A DNA stretch of 64,000 nt from Ptiloglossa arizonensis (GCF_051014685.1 NW_027479262.1:106620-170619), one strand, 5' to 3'. Positions 1-14,681 are shown, counted from the first letter of the stretch. The notes: generated by a model from the letters alone, not told the origin. Program-made: numbers and translations.

Positions 1-2750
1 GATTACAGAGGTATGTGTATTTTTCCCTAGGCTATTCTGGTTAAGCGTTTGGAGCAGCAGAATTGCGAAAAATTTGTTGCGTTCTCAACCATTTCTTGGC
101 TTCAAACTCCCATATCTCGCGAACGGATTGACATAACCCAAAAATTCCTGTAGCGTCTGGAAGTAGAGACTCGCCCGATTACAACGGTATGTGTATTTTT
201 TCCCTAGGCCATTCTGGTTAAGCGTTTGGCGCAGCAGAGTTGCGAAAAATTTTTTGCCTTCTCAACCATTTCTTGGCTTCAAACTCCCATATCTCGCGAA
301 CGGATTGACCTAACCCAAAAATTCCTGTAGCGTCTGGAAGTAGAGACTCGCCCGATCACAACGGTATGTGTATTTTTTCCCTAGGCCATTCTGGTTAAGC
401 GTTTGGAGCAGCAGAATTGCGAAAAATTTTTTGCCTTCTCAACCATTTCTTGGCTTCAAACTCCCATATCTCGCGAACGGATTGACCTAACCCAAAAATT
501 CCTATTGCATCTGAAAGTAGAACCTCGCCCGATTACAGAGGTATGTGTATTTTTCCCTAGGCCATTCTGGATAAGCGTTTGGAGCAGCAGAATTGCGAAA
601 AATTTGTTGCGTTCTCAACCATTTCTTGGCTTCAAACTCCCATATCTCGCGAACGGATTGACATAACCCAAAAATTCCTGTAGCGTCTGGAAGTAGAGAC
701 TCGCCCGATTACAACGGTATGTGTATTTTTTCCCTAGGCCATTCTGGTTAAGCGTTTGGAGCGGCAGAGTTGCGAAAAATTTTTTGCCTTCTCAACCATT
801 TCTTGGCTTCAAACTCCCATATCTCGCGAACGGATTTACCTAACCCAAAAATTCCTGTAGCGTCTGGAAGTAGAGACTCGCCCGATCACAACGGTATGTG
901 TATTTTTTCCCTAGGCCATTCTGGTTAAGCGTTTGGAGCAGCAGAATTGCGAAAAATTGTTTGCCTTCTCAACCATTTCTTGGCTTCAAACTCCCATATC
1001 TCGCGAACGGATTGACCTAACCCAAAAATTCCTATTGCATCTGAAAGTAGAAACTCGCCCGATTACAACGGTATGTGTACTTTCTCCCTAGGCCATTCTG
1101 GTTAAGCGTTTGGAGCAGCAGAATTGCGAAAAATTTTTTGCCTTCTCAACCATTTCTTGGCTTCAAACTCCCATATCTCGCGAACGGATTGACCTAACCC
1201 AAAAATTCCAATTGCATCTGAAAGTAGAACCTCGCCCGATTACAGCGGTATGTGTATTTTTTCCCTAGGCCATTCTGGTTAAGCGTTTGGAGCAGCAGAA
1301 ATGCGAAAAATTTTTTGCCTTCTCAACCATTTCTTGGCTTCAAACTCCCATATCTCGCGAACGGATTGACCTAACCCAAAAATTCCTATTGCATCAGAAA
1401 GTAGAAACTCGCCCGATTACAAAGGTATGTGTATTTTTTCCCTAGGCCATTCTGGTTAAGCGTTTGGAGCAGCAGAAGTGCGAAAGATTTGTTGTCTTCT
1501 CAACCATTTCTTAGTTTCAAACTCCCATATCTCGTGAACGGATTGACCTAACCCAAAAATTCCTATTGCATCTGAAAGTAGAATCTCGCCCGATTACAAC
1601 GGTATGTGTATTTTTTCCCTAGGTCATTCTGGTTAAGCGTTTGGAGCAGCAGAAGTGCGAAAGATTTGTTGTCTTCTCAACCATTTCTTAGCTTCAAACT
1701 CCCATATCTCGCGAACGGATTGACCTAACCCAAAAATTCGTGTTGCATCTGAAAGTAGAAACTCGCCCGATTACAACGGTATGTGTATTTTTTCCCTAGG
1801 CCATTCTGGATAAGCGTTTGGAGCAGCAGAATTGCGAAAGATTTGTTGTCTTCTCAACCATTTCTTGGCTTCAAACTCCCATATCTCGTGAACGGATTGA
1901 CCTAACCCAAAAATTCCTATTGCATCTGAAAGTAGAATCTCGCCCGATTACAACGGTATGTGTATTTTTTCCCTAGGCCATTCTGGTTAAGCGTTTGGAG
2001 CAGCAGAAGTGCGAAAGATTTGTTGTCTTCTCAACCATTTCTTAGCTTCAAACTCCCATATCTCGCGAACGGATTGACCTAACCCAAAAATTCGTGTTGC
2101 ATCTGAAAGTAGAAACTCGCCCGATTATAACGGTATCTGTATTTTTTCCCTAGGCCATTCTGGTAAAGCGTTTGGAGAAGCAGAATTGCGAAAAATTTTT
2201 TGCCTTCTCAACCATTTCTTGGCTTCAAACTCCCATATCTCGCGAACGGATTGACATAACCCAAAAATTCCTGTAGCGTCTGGAAGTAGAGACTCGCCCG
2301 ATTACAAAGGTATGTGTATTTTTTCCCTAGGCCATTCTGGTTAAGCGTTTGGCGCAGCAGAGTTGCGAAAAATTTTTTGCCTTCTCAACCATTTCTTGGC
2401 TTCAAACTCCCATATCTCGCGAACGGATTGACCTAACCCAAAAATTCCTGTAGCGTCTGGAAGTAGAGACTCGCCCGATCACAACGGTATGTGTATTTTT
2501 TCCCTAGGCCATTCTGGTTAAGCGTTTGGAGCAGCAGAATTGCGAAAAATTTTTTGCCTTCTCAACCATTTCTTGGCTTCAAACTCCCATATCTCGCGAA
2601 CGGATTGACCTAACCCAAAAATTCCTATTGCATCTGAAAGTAGAACCTCGCCCGATTACAGAGGTATGTGTATTTTTCCCTATGCCATTCTGGATAAGCG
2701 TTTGGAGCAGCAGAATTGCGAAAAATTTGTTGCGTTCTCAACCATTTCTT
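1..2750 (+). repeat. HOR block P, first copy (with internal 12-unit repeat)
   Basis: A cassette marked by ggcgcagcagagttg starts in the units at 177 and 2300. These are 2123 bp apart, which is 12 units less one base. The surrounding units also match: the T5 units at 531 and 2654 and the gatcacaacgg units at 354 and 2477. The intervening stretch near 1413-2123 alternates B units with ctcgtgaac units. The same cassette returns at 7607 and 9022. The block runs off the left edge of the window. Confidence 0.85.
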
Positions 2751-5700
2751 GGCTCCAAACTCCCATATCTCGCGAACGGATTGACCTAACCCAAAAATTC
2801 CTGTTGCATCTAAAAGTAGAAACTCGCCCGATTACATCGGTATGTGTATTTTATCCCTAGGCCATTCTGGTTAAGCGTTTGGAGCAGCAGAATTGCGAAA
2901 AATGTTTTGCCTTCTCAACCATTTCTTGGCTTCAAACTCCCATATCTCGCGAACGGATTGACCTAACCCAAAAATTTCTATTGCATCTGAAAGTAGAAAC
3001 TCGCCCGATTACAACGGTATGTGTATTTTTTCCCTAGGCCATTCTGGTTAAGCGTTTGGAGCAGCAGAATTGCGAAAAATTTGTTGCCTTCTCAACCATT
3101 TCTTGGCTCCAAACTCCCATATCTCGCGAACGGATTGACCTAACCCAAAAATTCCTATTGCATCTGAAAGTCGAAACTCGCCCGATTACAACGGTATGTG
3201 TATTTTTTCCCTAGGCCATTCTGGTTAAGCGTTTGGAGCAGCAGAATTGCGAAAAATTTTTTGTCTTCTCAACCATTTCTTGGCTTCAAACTCCCATATC
3301 TCGCGAACGGATTGACCTAACCCAAAAATTCCTGTAGCGTCTGGAAGTAGAGACTCGCCCGATCACAACGGTATGTGTATTTTTTCCCTAGGCCATTCTG
3401 GTTAAGCGTTTGGAGCAGCAGAATTGCGAAAAATTTTTTGCCTTCTCAACCATTTCTTGGCTTCAAACTCCCATATCTCGCGAACGGATTGACCTAACCC
3501 AAAAATTCCTATTGCATCTGAAAGTAGAAACTCGCCCGATTAAAACGGTATGTGTACTTTCTCCCTAGGCCATTCTGGTTAAGCGTTTGGAGCAGCAGAA
3601 TTGCGAAACATTTTTTGCCTTCTCAACCATTTCTTGGCTTCAAACTCCCATATCTCGCGAACGGATTGACTTAACCCAAAAATTCCAATTGCATCTGAAA
3701 GTAGAACCTCGCCCGATTACAGCGGTATGTGTATTTTTTCCCTAGGCCATTCTGGTTAAGCGTTTGGAGCAGCAGAAATGCGAAAAATTTTTTGCCTTCT
3801 CAACCATTTCTTGGCTTCAAACTCCCATATCTCGCGAACGGATTGACATAACCCAAAAATTCCTGTAGCGTCTGGAAGTAGAGACTCGCCCCATTACAAC
3901 GGTATGTGTACTTTTTCCGTAAGCCATTCTGGTTAAGCGTTTGGAGCAGCAGAGTTGCGAAAAATTTTTTGCCTTCTCAACCATTTCTTGGCTTCAAACT
4001 CCCATATCTCGCGAACGGATTGACCTAACCCAAAAATTCCTATTGCATCTGAAAGTAGAAACTCGCCCGATTACAACGGTATGTGTATTTTTTCCCTAGG
4101 CCATTCTGGTTAAGCGTTTGGAGCAGCAGAATTGTGAAAAATTTTTTGCCTTCTCAACCATTTCTTGGCTTCAAACTCCCATATCTCGCGAACGGATTGA
4201 CCTAACCCAAATATTCCTATTGCATCTGAAAGTAGAAACTCGCCCGATTACAACGGTATGTGTGTTTTTTCCCTAGGCCATTCTGGTTAAGCGTTTGGAG
4301 CAGCAGAAGTGCGAAAGATTTGTTGTCTTCTCAACCATTTCTTAGTTTCAAACTCCCATATCTCGCGAACGGATTGACCTAACCCAAAAATTCCTGTTGC
4401 ATCTGAAAGTAGAAACTCGCCCGATTATAAAGGTATCTGTATTTTTTCCCTAGGCCATTCTGGTTATGCGTTTGGAGCAGCAGAATTGCGAAAAATTTTT
4501 TGCCTTCTCAACCATTTCTTGGCTTCAAACTCCCATATCTCGCGAACGGATTGACCTAACCCAAAAATTTCTGTAGCGTCTGGAAGTAGAGACTCGCCCG
4601 ATTACAGCGGTATGTGTATTTTTTCCCTAGGCCATTCTGGTTAAGCGTTTGGAGCAGCAGAATATCGAAAAATTTTTTGCCTTCTCAACCATTTCTTGGC
4701 TTCAAACTCCCATATCTCGCGAACGGATTGACCTAACCCAAAAATTCCTATTGCATCTGAAAGTAGAAACTCGCCCGATTACAACGGTATGTGTATTTTT
4801 TCCCTAGGCCATTCTGGTTAAGCGTTTGGAGCAGCAGAATTGCGAAAAATTTTTTGCCTTCTCAACCATTTCTTGGCTTCAAACTCCCATATCTCGCGAA
4901 CGGATTGACCTAACCCAAAAATTCCTATTGCATCTGAAAGTAGAAACTCGCCCGATTATAACGGTATCTGTATTTTTTCCCTAGACCATTCTGTTTAAGC
5001 GTTTGGAGCAGCAGAATTGCGAAACATTTTTTGCCTTCTCAACCATTTCTTGGCTTCAAACTCCCATATCTCGCGAACGGATTGACCTAACCCAAAAATT
5101 CCTGTAGCGTCTGGAAGTAGAGACTCGCCCGATTACAACGGTATGTGTATTTTTTCCCTAGGCCATTCTGGTTAAGCGTTTGGAGCAGCAGAATTGCGAA
5201 AAATTTTTTGCCTTCTCAACCATTTCTTGGCTTCAAACTCCCATATCTCTCGAACGGATTGACCTAACCCAAAAATTCCTATTGCATCTGAAAGTAGAAA
5301 CTCGCCCGATTACAACGGTATGTGTATTTTTTCCCTAGGCCATTCTGGTTAAGCATTTGGAGCAGCAGAAGTGCGAAAGATTTGTCGTCTTCTCAACCAT
5401 TTCTTAGCTTCAAACTCCCATATCTCGCGAACGGATTGATCTAACCGAAAAATTCCTGTTGCATCTGAAAGTAGAAACACGCCCGATTATAACGGTATCT
5501 GTATTTTTTCCCTAGGCCATTCTGTTTAAGCGTTTGGAGCAGCAGAATTGCGAAAAATTTTTGGCCTTCTCAACCATTTCTTGGCTTCAAACTCCCTTAT
5601 CTCGCGAACGGATTGACCTAACCCAAAAATTCCTATTGCATCTGAAAGTAGAACCTCGCCCGATTACAGAGGTATGTGTATTTTTCCCTAGGCCATTCTG

Positions 5701-7430
5701 GTTAAGCGTTTGGAGCAGCAGAATTGCGAAAAATTTTTTGCCTTCTCAACCATTTCTTGGCTTCAAACTCCCATATCTCGCGAACGGATTGACCTAACCC
5801 AAAAATTCCTGTAGCGTCTGGAAGTAGAGACTCGCCCGATTACAACGGTATGTGTATTTTTTCCCCAGGCCATTCTGGTTAAGCGTTTGGAGCAGCAGAA
5901 GTGCGAAAGATTTGTTGTCTTCTCAACCATTTCTTAGTTTCAAACTCCCATATCTCGCGAACGGATTGAACTAACCCAAACATTCCTGTTGCATCTGAAA
6001 GTAGAAACTCGCCCGATTACAACGGTATGTGTATTTTTTCCCTAGGCCATTCTGGTTAAGCGTTTGGAGCAGCAGAAATGCGAAAAATTTTTTGCCTTCT
6101 CAACCATTTCTTGGCTTCAAACTCCCATATCTCGCGAACGGATTGACCTAACCCAAAAATTCCTGTTGCATCTAAAAGTAGAAACTCGCCCGATTACATC
6201 GGTATGTGTATTTTTTCCCTAGGCCATTCTGGTTAAGCGTTTGGAGCAGCAGAATTGCGAAAAATTTTTTGCATTCTCAACCATTTCTTGGCTTCAAACT
6301 CCCATATCTCGCGAACGGATTGACCTAACCCAAAAATTTCTATTGCATCTGAAAGTAGAAACTCGCCCGATTACAACGGTATGTGTATTTTTTCCCTAGG
6401 CCATTCTGGTTAAGCGTTTGGAGCAGCAGAATTGCGAAAAATTTGTTGCCTTCTCAACCATTTCTTGGCTTCAAACTCCCATATCTCGCGAACGGATTGA
6501 CCTAACCCAAAAATTCCTGTTGCATCTAAAAGTAGAAACTCGCCCGATTACAACGGTATGTGTATTTTTTCCCTAGGCCATTCTGTTTAAGCGTTTGGAG
6601 CAGCAGAATTGCGAAAGATTTGTTGTCTTCTCAACCATTTCTTGGCTTCAAACTCCCATATCTCGTGAACGGATTGACCTAACCCAAAAATTCCTATTGC
6701 ATCTGAAAGTAGAATCTCGCCCGATTACAACGGTATGTGTATTTTTTCCCTAGGCCATTCTGGTTAAGCGTTTGGAGCAGCAGAAGTGCGAAAGATTTGT
6801 TGTCTTCTCAACCATTTCTTAGCTTCAAACTCCCATATCTCGCGAACGGATTGACCTAACCCAAAAATTCGTGTTGCATCTGAAAGTAGAAACTCGCCCG
6901 ATTATAATGGTATCTGTATTTTTTCCCTAGGCCATTCTGTTTAAGCGTTTGGAGCAGCAGAATTGCGAAAAATTTTTTGCCTTCTCAACCATTTCTTGGC
7001 TTCAAACTCCCATATCTCGCGAACGGATTGACCTAACCCAAAAATTCCTATTGCATCTGAAAGTAGAAACTCGCCCGATTACAACGGTATGTGTATTTCT
7101 TCCCTAGGCCATTCTGGTTAAGCGTTTGGAGCAGCAGAAGTGCGAAAGATTTGTTGTCTTCTCAACCATTTCTTAGCTTCAAACTCCCATATCTCGCGAA
7201 CGGATTGACCTAACCCAAAAATTCCTGTTGCATCTGGAAGTAGAGACTCGCCCGATTACAACGGTATGTGTATTTTTTCCCTAGGCCATTCTGGTAAAGC
7301 GTTTGGAGCAGCAGAATTGCGAAAAATTTTTTGCCTTCTCAACCATTTCTTGGCTTCAAACTCCCATATCTCGCGAACGGATTGACCTAACACAAAAATT
7401 CCTATTGCATCTGAAAGTAGAACCTCGCCC

Positions 7431-9470
7431 GATTACAGAGGTATGTGTATTTTTCCCTAGGCCATTCTGGTTAAGCGTTTGGAGCAGCAGAATTGCGAAA
7501 AATTTGTTGCGTTCTCAACCATTTCTTGGCATCAACCTCCCATATCTCGCGAACGGATTGACATAACCCAAAAATTCCTGTAGCGTCTGGAAGTAGAGAC
7601 TCGCCCGATTACAACGGTATGTGTATTTTTTCCCTAGGCCATTCTGGTTAAGCGTTTGGCGCAGCAGAGTTGCGAAAAATTTTTTGCCTTCTCAACCATT
7701 TCTTGGCTTCAAACTCCCATATCTCGCGAACGGATTGACCTAACCCAAAAATTCCTGTAGCGTCTGGAAGTAGAGACTCGCCCGATCACAACGGTATGTG
7801 TATTTTTTCCCTAGGCCATTCTGGTTAAGCGTTTGGAGCAGCAGAATTGCGAAAAATTTTTTGCCTTCTCAACCATTTCTTGGCTTCAAACTCCCATATC
7901 TCGCGAACGGATTGACCTAACCCAAAAATTCCTATTGCATCTGAAAGTAGAACCTCGCCCGATTACAGAGGTATGTGTATTTTTCCCTAGGCCATTCTGG
8001 ATAAGCGTTTGGAGCAGCAGAATTGCGAAAAATTTGTTGCGTTCTCAACCATTTCTTGGCTTCAAACTCCCATATCTCGCGAACGGATTGACATAACCCA
8101 AAAATTCCTGTAGCGTCTGGAAGTAGAGACTCGCCCGATTACAACGGTATGTGTATTTTTTCCCTAGGCCATTCTGGTTAAGCGTTTGGAGCGGCAGAGT
8201 TGCGAAAGATTTGTTGTCTTCTCAACCATTTCTTAGTTTCAAACTCCCATATCTCGTGAACGGATTGACCTAACCCAAAAATTCCTATTGCATCTGAAAG
8301 TAGAACCTCGCCCGATTACAACGGTATGTGTATTTTTTCCCTAGGCCATTCTGGTTAAGCGTTTGGAGCAGCAGAAGTGCGAAAGATTTGTTGTCTTCTC
8401 AACCATTTCTTAGCTTCAAACTCCCATATCTCGCGAACGGATTGACCTAACCCAAAAATTCGTGTTGCATCTGAAAGTAGAAACTCGCCCGATTACAACG
8501 GTATGTGTATTTTTTCCCTAGGCCATTCTGGTTAAGCGTTTGGAGCAGCAGAATTGCGAAAGATTTGTTGTCTTCTCAACCATTTCTTGGCTTCAAACTC
8601 CCATATCTCGTGAACGGATTGACCTAACCCAAAAATTCCTATTGCATCTGAAAGTAGAATCTCGCCCGATTACAACGGTATGTGTATTTTTTCCCTAGGC
8701 CATTCTGGTTAAGCGTTTGGAGCAGCAGAAGTGCGAAAGATTTGTTGTCTTCTCAACCATTTCTTAGCTTCAAACTCCCATATCTCGCGAACGGATTGAC
8801 CTAACCCAAAAATTCGTGTTGCATCTGAAAGTAGAAACTCGCCCGATTATAACGGTATCTGTATTTTTTCCCTAGGCCATTCTGGTAAAGCGTTTGGAGC
8901 AGCAGAATTGCGAAAAATTTTTTGCCTTCTCAACCATTTCTTGGCTTCAAACTCCCATATCTCGCGAACGGATTGACATAACCCAAAAATTCCTGTAGCG
9001 TCTGGAAGTAGAGACTCGCCCGATTACAAAGGTATGTGTATTTTTTCCCTAGGCCATTCTGGTTAAGCGTTTGGCGCATCAGAGTTGCGAAAAATTTTTT
9101 GCCTTCTCAACCATTTCTTGGCTTCAAACTCCCATATCTCGCGAACGGATTGACCTAACCCAAAAATTCCTGTAGCGTCTGGAAGTAGAGACTCGCCCGA
9201 TCACAACGGTATGTGTATTTTTTCCCTAGGCCATTCTGGTTAAGCGTTTGGAGCAGCAGAATTGCGAAAAATTTTTTGCCTTCTCAACCATTTCTTGGCT
9301 TCAAACTCCCATATCTCGCGAACGGATTGACCTAACCCAAAAATTCCTATTGCATCTGAAAGTAGAACCTCGCCCGATTACAGAGGTATGTGTATTTTTC
9401 CCTAGGCCATTCTGGATAAGCGTTTGGAGCAGCAGAATTGCGAAAAATTTGTTGCGTTCTCAACCATGTC
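7431..9470 (+). repeat. HOR block P, second copy with a 4-unit in-register deletion
   Basis: From 7431 to about 8200 this matches 1-770 at an offset of 7430 bp (42 units less four bases). From about 8208 to about 9470 it matches 1486-2748 at an offset of 6722 bp. The offsets differ by exactly 708 bp, or four units. The shift happens inside the unit 8138-8314, which has the gcggcagagttgcg of its left parent and the aagatttgttgtc of its right parent. The simplest reading is deletion of four units in this copy, or gain of four in the first. Confidence 0.88.
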
Positions 9471-10082
9471 TTGGCTTCAAACTCCCATATCTCGCGAACG
9501 GATTGACATAACCCAAAAATTCCTGTAGCGTCTGGAAGTAGAGACTCGCCCGATTACAACGGTATGTGTATTTTTTCCCTAGGCCATTCTGGTTAAGCGT
9601 TTGGAGCAGCAGAGTTGCGAAAAATTTTTTGCCTTCTCAACCATTTCTTGGCTTCAAACTCCCATATCTCGCGAACGGATTTACCTAACCCAAAAATTCC
9701 TGTAGCGTCTGGAAGTAGAAACTCGCCCGATTACAACGGTATGTGTACTTTCTCCCTAGGCCATTCTGGTTAAGCGTTTGGAGCAACAGAATTGCGAAAA
9801 ATTTTTTGCCTTCTCAACCATTTCTTGGCTTCAAACTCCCATATCTCGCGAACGGATTGACCTAACCCAAAAATTCCAATTGCATCTGAAAGTAGAACCT
9901 CGCCCGATTACAGCGGTATGTGTATTTTTTCCCTAGGCCATTCTGGTTAAGCGTTTGGAGCAGCAGAAATGCGAAAAATTTTTTGCCTTCTCAACCATTT
10001 CTTGGCTTCAAACTCCCATATCTCGCGAACGGATTGGCCTAACCCAAAAATTCCTATTGCATCTGAAAGTAGAAACTCGCCC

Positions 10083-12460
10083 GATTACAACGGTATGTGT
10101 ATTTTTCCCTAGGCCATTCTGGTTAAGCGTTTGGAGCAGCTGAAGTGCGAAAGATTTGTTGTCTTCTCAACCATTTCTTAGTTTCAAACTCCCATATCTC
10201 GCGAACGGATTGACCTAACCCAAAAATTCCTGTTGCATCTGAAAGTAGAAACTCGCCCGATTATAAAGGTATCTGTATTTTTTCCCTAGGCCATTCTGGT
10301 TATGCGTTTGGAGCAGCAGAATTGCGAAAAATTTTTTGCCTTCTCAACCATTTCTTGGCTTCAAACTCCCATATCTCTCGAACGGATTGACCTAACCCAA
10401 AAATTCCTATTGCATCTGAAAGTAGAAACTCGCCCGATTACAACGGTATGTGCATTTTTTCCCTAGGCCATTCTGGTTAAGCGTTTGGAGCAGCAGAATT
10501 GCGAAAAATTTTTTGCCTTCTCAACCATTTCTTGGCTTCAAACTCCCATATCTCGCGAACGGATTGACCTAACCCAAAAATTCCTATTGCATCTGAAAGT
10601 AGAAACTCGCCCGATTACAACGGTATGTGTACTTTCTCCCTAGGCCAGTCTGGTTAAGCGTTTGGAGCAGCAGAATTGCGAAACATTTTTTGCCTTCTCA
10701 ACCATTTCTTGGCTTCAAACTCCCATATCTCGCGAACGGATTGACCTAACCCAAAAATTCCTGTAGCGTCTGGAAGTAGAGACTCGCCCGATTACAACGG
10801 TGTGTGTATTTTTTCCCTAGGCCATTCTGGTTAAGCGTTTGGAGCAGCAGAATTGCGAAAAATTTTTTGCCTTCTCAACCATTTCTTGGCTTCAAACTCC
10901 CATATCTCTCGAACGGATTGACCTAACCCAAAAATTCCTATTGCATCTGAAAGTAGAAACTCGCCCGATTACAACGGTATGTGCATTTTTTCCCTAGGCC
11001 ATTCTGGTTAAGCGTTTGGAGCAGCAGAATTGCGAAAAATTTTTTGCCTTCTCAACCATTTCTTGGCTTCAAACTCCCATATCTCGCGAACGGATTGACC
11101 TAACCCAAAAATTCCTGTAGCGTCTGGAAGTAGAGACTCGCCCGATTACAACGGTATGTGTATTTTTTCCCTAGGCCATTCTGGTTAAGCGTTTGGAGCA
11201 GCAGAATTGCGAAAGATTTGTTGTCTTCTCAACCATTTCTTAGTTTCAAACTCCCATATCTCGCGAACGGATTGACCTAACCCAAAAATTCCTGTTGCAT
11301 CTGAAAGTAGAAACTCGCCCGATTACAACGGTATGTGTATTTTTTCCCTAGGCCATTCTGGTTAAGCGTTTGGAGCAGCAGAAATGCGAAAAATTTTTTG
11401 CCTTCTCAACCATTTCTTGGCTTCAAACTCCCATATCTCGCGAACGGATTGGCCTAACCCAAAAATTCCTATTGCATCTGAAAGTAGAAACTCGCCCGAT
11501 TACAACGGTATGTGTATTTTTCCCTAGGCCATTCTGGTTAAGCGTTTGGAGCAGCTGAAGTGCGAAAGATTTGTTGTCTTCTCAACCATTTCTTAGTTTC
11601 AAACTCCCATATCTCGCGAACGGATTGACCTAACCCAAAAATTCCTGTTGCATCTGAAAGTAGAAACTCGCCCGATTATAAAGGTATCTGTATTTTTTCC
11701 CTAGGCCGTTCTGGTTATGCGTTTGGAGCAGCAGAATTGCGAAAAATTTTTTGCCTTCTCAACCATTTCTTGGCTTCAAACTTCCATATCTCGCGAACGG
11801 ATTGACCTAACCCAAAAATTCCTGTAGCGTCTGGAAGTAGAGACTCGCCCGATTACAACGGTGTGTGTATTTTTTCCCTAGGCCATTCTGGTTAAGCGTT
11901 TGGAGCAGCAGAATTGCGAAAAATTTTTTGCCTTCTCAACCATTTCTTGGCTTCAAACTCCCATATCTCTCGAACGGATTGACCTAACCCAAAAATTCCT
12001 ATTGCATCTGAAAGTAGAAACTCGCCCGATTACAACGGTATGTGCATTTTTTCCCTAGGCCATTCTGGTTAAGCGTTTGGAGCAGCAGAATTGCGAAAAA
12101 TTTTTTGCCTTCTCAACCATTTCTTGGCTTCAAACTCCCATATCTCGCGAACGGATTGACCTAACCCAAAAATTCCTGTAGCGTCTGGAAGTAGAGACTC
12201 GCCCGATTACAACGGTATGTGTATTTTTTCCCTAGGCCATTCTGGTTAAGCGTTTGGAGCAGCAGAATTGCGAAAGATTTGTTGTCTTCTCAACCATTTC
12301 TTAGTTTCAAACTCCCATATCTCGCGAACGGATTGACCTAACCCAAAAATTCCTGTTGCATCTGAAAGTAGAAACTCGCCCGATTACAACGGTATGTGTA
12401 TTTTTTCCCTAGGCCATTCTGGTTAAGCGTTTGGAGCAGCAGAAATGCGAAAAATTTTTT
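10083..12460 (+). repeat. Nested 6- and 8-unit repeats
   Basis: Units with gagcagctgaagtg, ggattggcct and gattataaagg followed by ggttatgcg occur in two sets 1415 bp apart (8 units less one base), for example ggattggcct at 10031 and 11446. Within this, a cassette with gtgtgtgtatt (10801 and 11862) and gtatgtgcattt recurs at 1061 bp (6 units less one base). The cassettes overlap in a way that needs at least two rounds of duplication. A 178-bp unit, from one extra A in its A-run, lies at the end near 12523. Confidence 0.8.
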
Positions 12461-12913
12461 GCCTTCTCAACCATTTCTTGGCTTCAAACTCCCATATCTC
12501 GCGAACGGATTGACCTAACCCAAAAAATTCCTGTTGCATCTAAAAGTAGAAACTCGCCCGATTACATCGGTATGTGTATTTTTTCCCTAGGCCATTCTGG
12601 TTAAGCGTTTGGAGCAGCAGAATTGCGAAAAATTTTTTGCATTCTCAACCATTTCTTGGCTTCAAACTCCCATATCTCGCGAACGGATTGACCTAACCCA
12701 AAAATTTCTATTGCATCTGAAAGTAGAAACTCGCCCGATTACAACGGTATGTGTATTTTTTCCCTAGGCCATTCTGGTTAAGCGTTTGGAGCAGCAGAAT
12801 TGCGAAAAATTTTTTGCCTTCTCAACCATTTCTTGGCTTCAAACTCCCATATCTCGCGAACGGATTGACCTAACCCAAAAATTCCTATTGCATCTGAAAG
12901 TAGAAACTCGCCC

Positions 12914-14681
12914 GTTTACAACGGTATGTGTATTTTTTCCCTAGGCCATTCTGGTTAAGCGTTTGGAGCAGCAGAAGTGCGAAAGATTTGTTGTCTTCTC
13001 AACCATTTCTTAGCTTCAAACTCCCATATCTCGCGAACGGATTGACCTAACCCAAAAATTCGTGTTGCATCTGAAAGTAGAAACTCGCCCGATTATAACG
13101 GTATCTGTATTTTTTCCCTAGGCCATTCTGTTTAAGCGTTTGGAGCAGCAGAAGTGCGAAAGATTTGTTGTCTTCTCAACCATTTCTTAGCTTCAAACTC
13201 CCATATCTCGCGAACGGATTGACCTAACCCAAAAATTCCTGTTGCATCTGAAAGTAGTATCTCGCCCGATTATAACGGTATCTGTATTTTTTCCCTAGGC
13301 CATTCTGGTTAAGCGTTTGGAGCAGCAGAATTGCGAAAAATTTTTTGCCTTCTCAACCATTTCTTGGCTTCAAACTCCCATATCTCGCGAACGGATTGAC
13401 CTAACCCAAAAATTCCTATTGCATCTGAAAGTAGAACCTCGCCCGATTACAGAGGTATGTGTATTTTTCCCTAGGCCATTCAGGTTAAGCGTTTGGAGCA
13501 GCAGAATTGCGAAAAATTTTTTGCCTTCTCAACCATTTCTTGGCTTCAAACTCCCATATCTCGCGAACGGATTGACCTAACCCAAAAATTCCTGTTGCAT
13601 CTAAAAGTAGAAACTCGCCCGATTACAACGGTATGTGTATTTTTTCCCTAGGCCATTCTGGTTAAGCGTTTGGAGCAGCAGAATTGCGAAAGATTTGTTG
13701 TCTTCTCAACCATTTCTTGGCTTCAAACTCCCATATCTCGTGAACGGATTGACCTAACCCAAAAATTCCTATTGCATCTGAAAGTAGAAACTCGCCCGTT
13801 TACAACGGTATGTGTATTTTTTCCCTAGGCCATTCTGGTTAAGCGTTTGGAGCAGCAGAAGTGCGAAAGATTTGTTGTCTTCTCAACCATTTCTTAGCTT
13901 CAAACTCCCATATCTCGCGAACGGATTGACCTAACCCAAAAATTCGTGTTGCATTTGAAAGTAGAAACTCGCCCGATTATAACGGTATCTGTATTTTTTC
14001 CCTAGGCCATTCTGTTTAAGCGTTTGGAGCAGCAGAAGTGCGAAAGATTTGTTGTCTTCTCAACCATTTCTTAGCTTCAAACTCCCATATCTCGCGAACG
14101 GATTGACCTAACCCAAAAATTCCTGTTGCATCTGAAAGTAGTATCTCGCCCGATTATAACGGTATCTGTATTTTTTCCCTAGGCCATTCTGGTTAAGCGT
14201 TTGGAGCAGCAGAATTGCGAAAAATTTTTTGCCTTCTCAACCATTTCTTGGCTTCAAACTCCCATATCTCGCGAACGGATTGACCTAACCCAAAAATTCC
14301 TATTGCATCTGAAAGTAGAACCTCGCCCGATTACAGAGGTATGTGTATTTTTCCCTAGGCCATTCTGGTTAAGCGTTTGGAGCAGCAGAATTGCGAAAAA
14401 TTTTTTGCCTTCTCAACCATTTCTTGGCTTCAAACTCCCATATCTCGCGAACGGATTGACCTAACCCAAAAATTCCTATTGCATCTGAAAGTAGAACCTC
14501 GCCCGATTACAGAGGTATGTGTATTTTTCCCTAGGCCATTCTGGTTAAGCGTTTGGAGCAGCAGAACTGCGAAAAATTTTTTGCCTTCTCAACCATTTCT
14601 TGGCTTCAAACTCCCATATCTCGCGAACGGATTGACCTAACCCAAAAATTCCTATTGCATCTGAAAGTAGAACCTCGCCCG
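12914..14681 (+). repeat. 5-unit tandem duplication (884 bp)
   Basis: Two successive blocks share the order of subtypes and rare markers. Units starting gtttac lie at 12914 and 13798. The aaagtagtatctcg tail lies at 13251 and 14135. Both are 884 bp apart, five units less the one base lost in the T5 unit at 13445. The second block has a private change, gcatttgaaag. Confidence 0.82.

Noticed and set aside
403..666. Recurrent 87-codon open frames, for example here and at 2526, 5534, 7833, 14201, 18621 and 26937
   Set aside because: They start at TTG in gtttggagcag and span one and a half satellite units. They exist only because the T5 unit is one base shorter, which shifts the frame past the TAG in CCTAGG. 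Copies of the same repeat on one strand are not independent genes.
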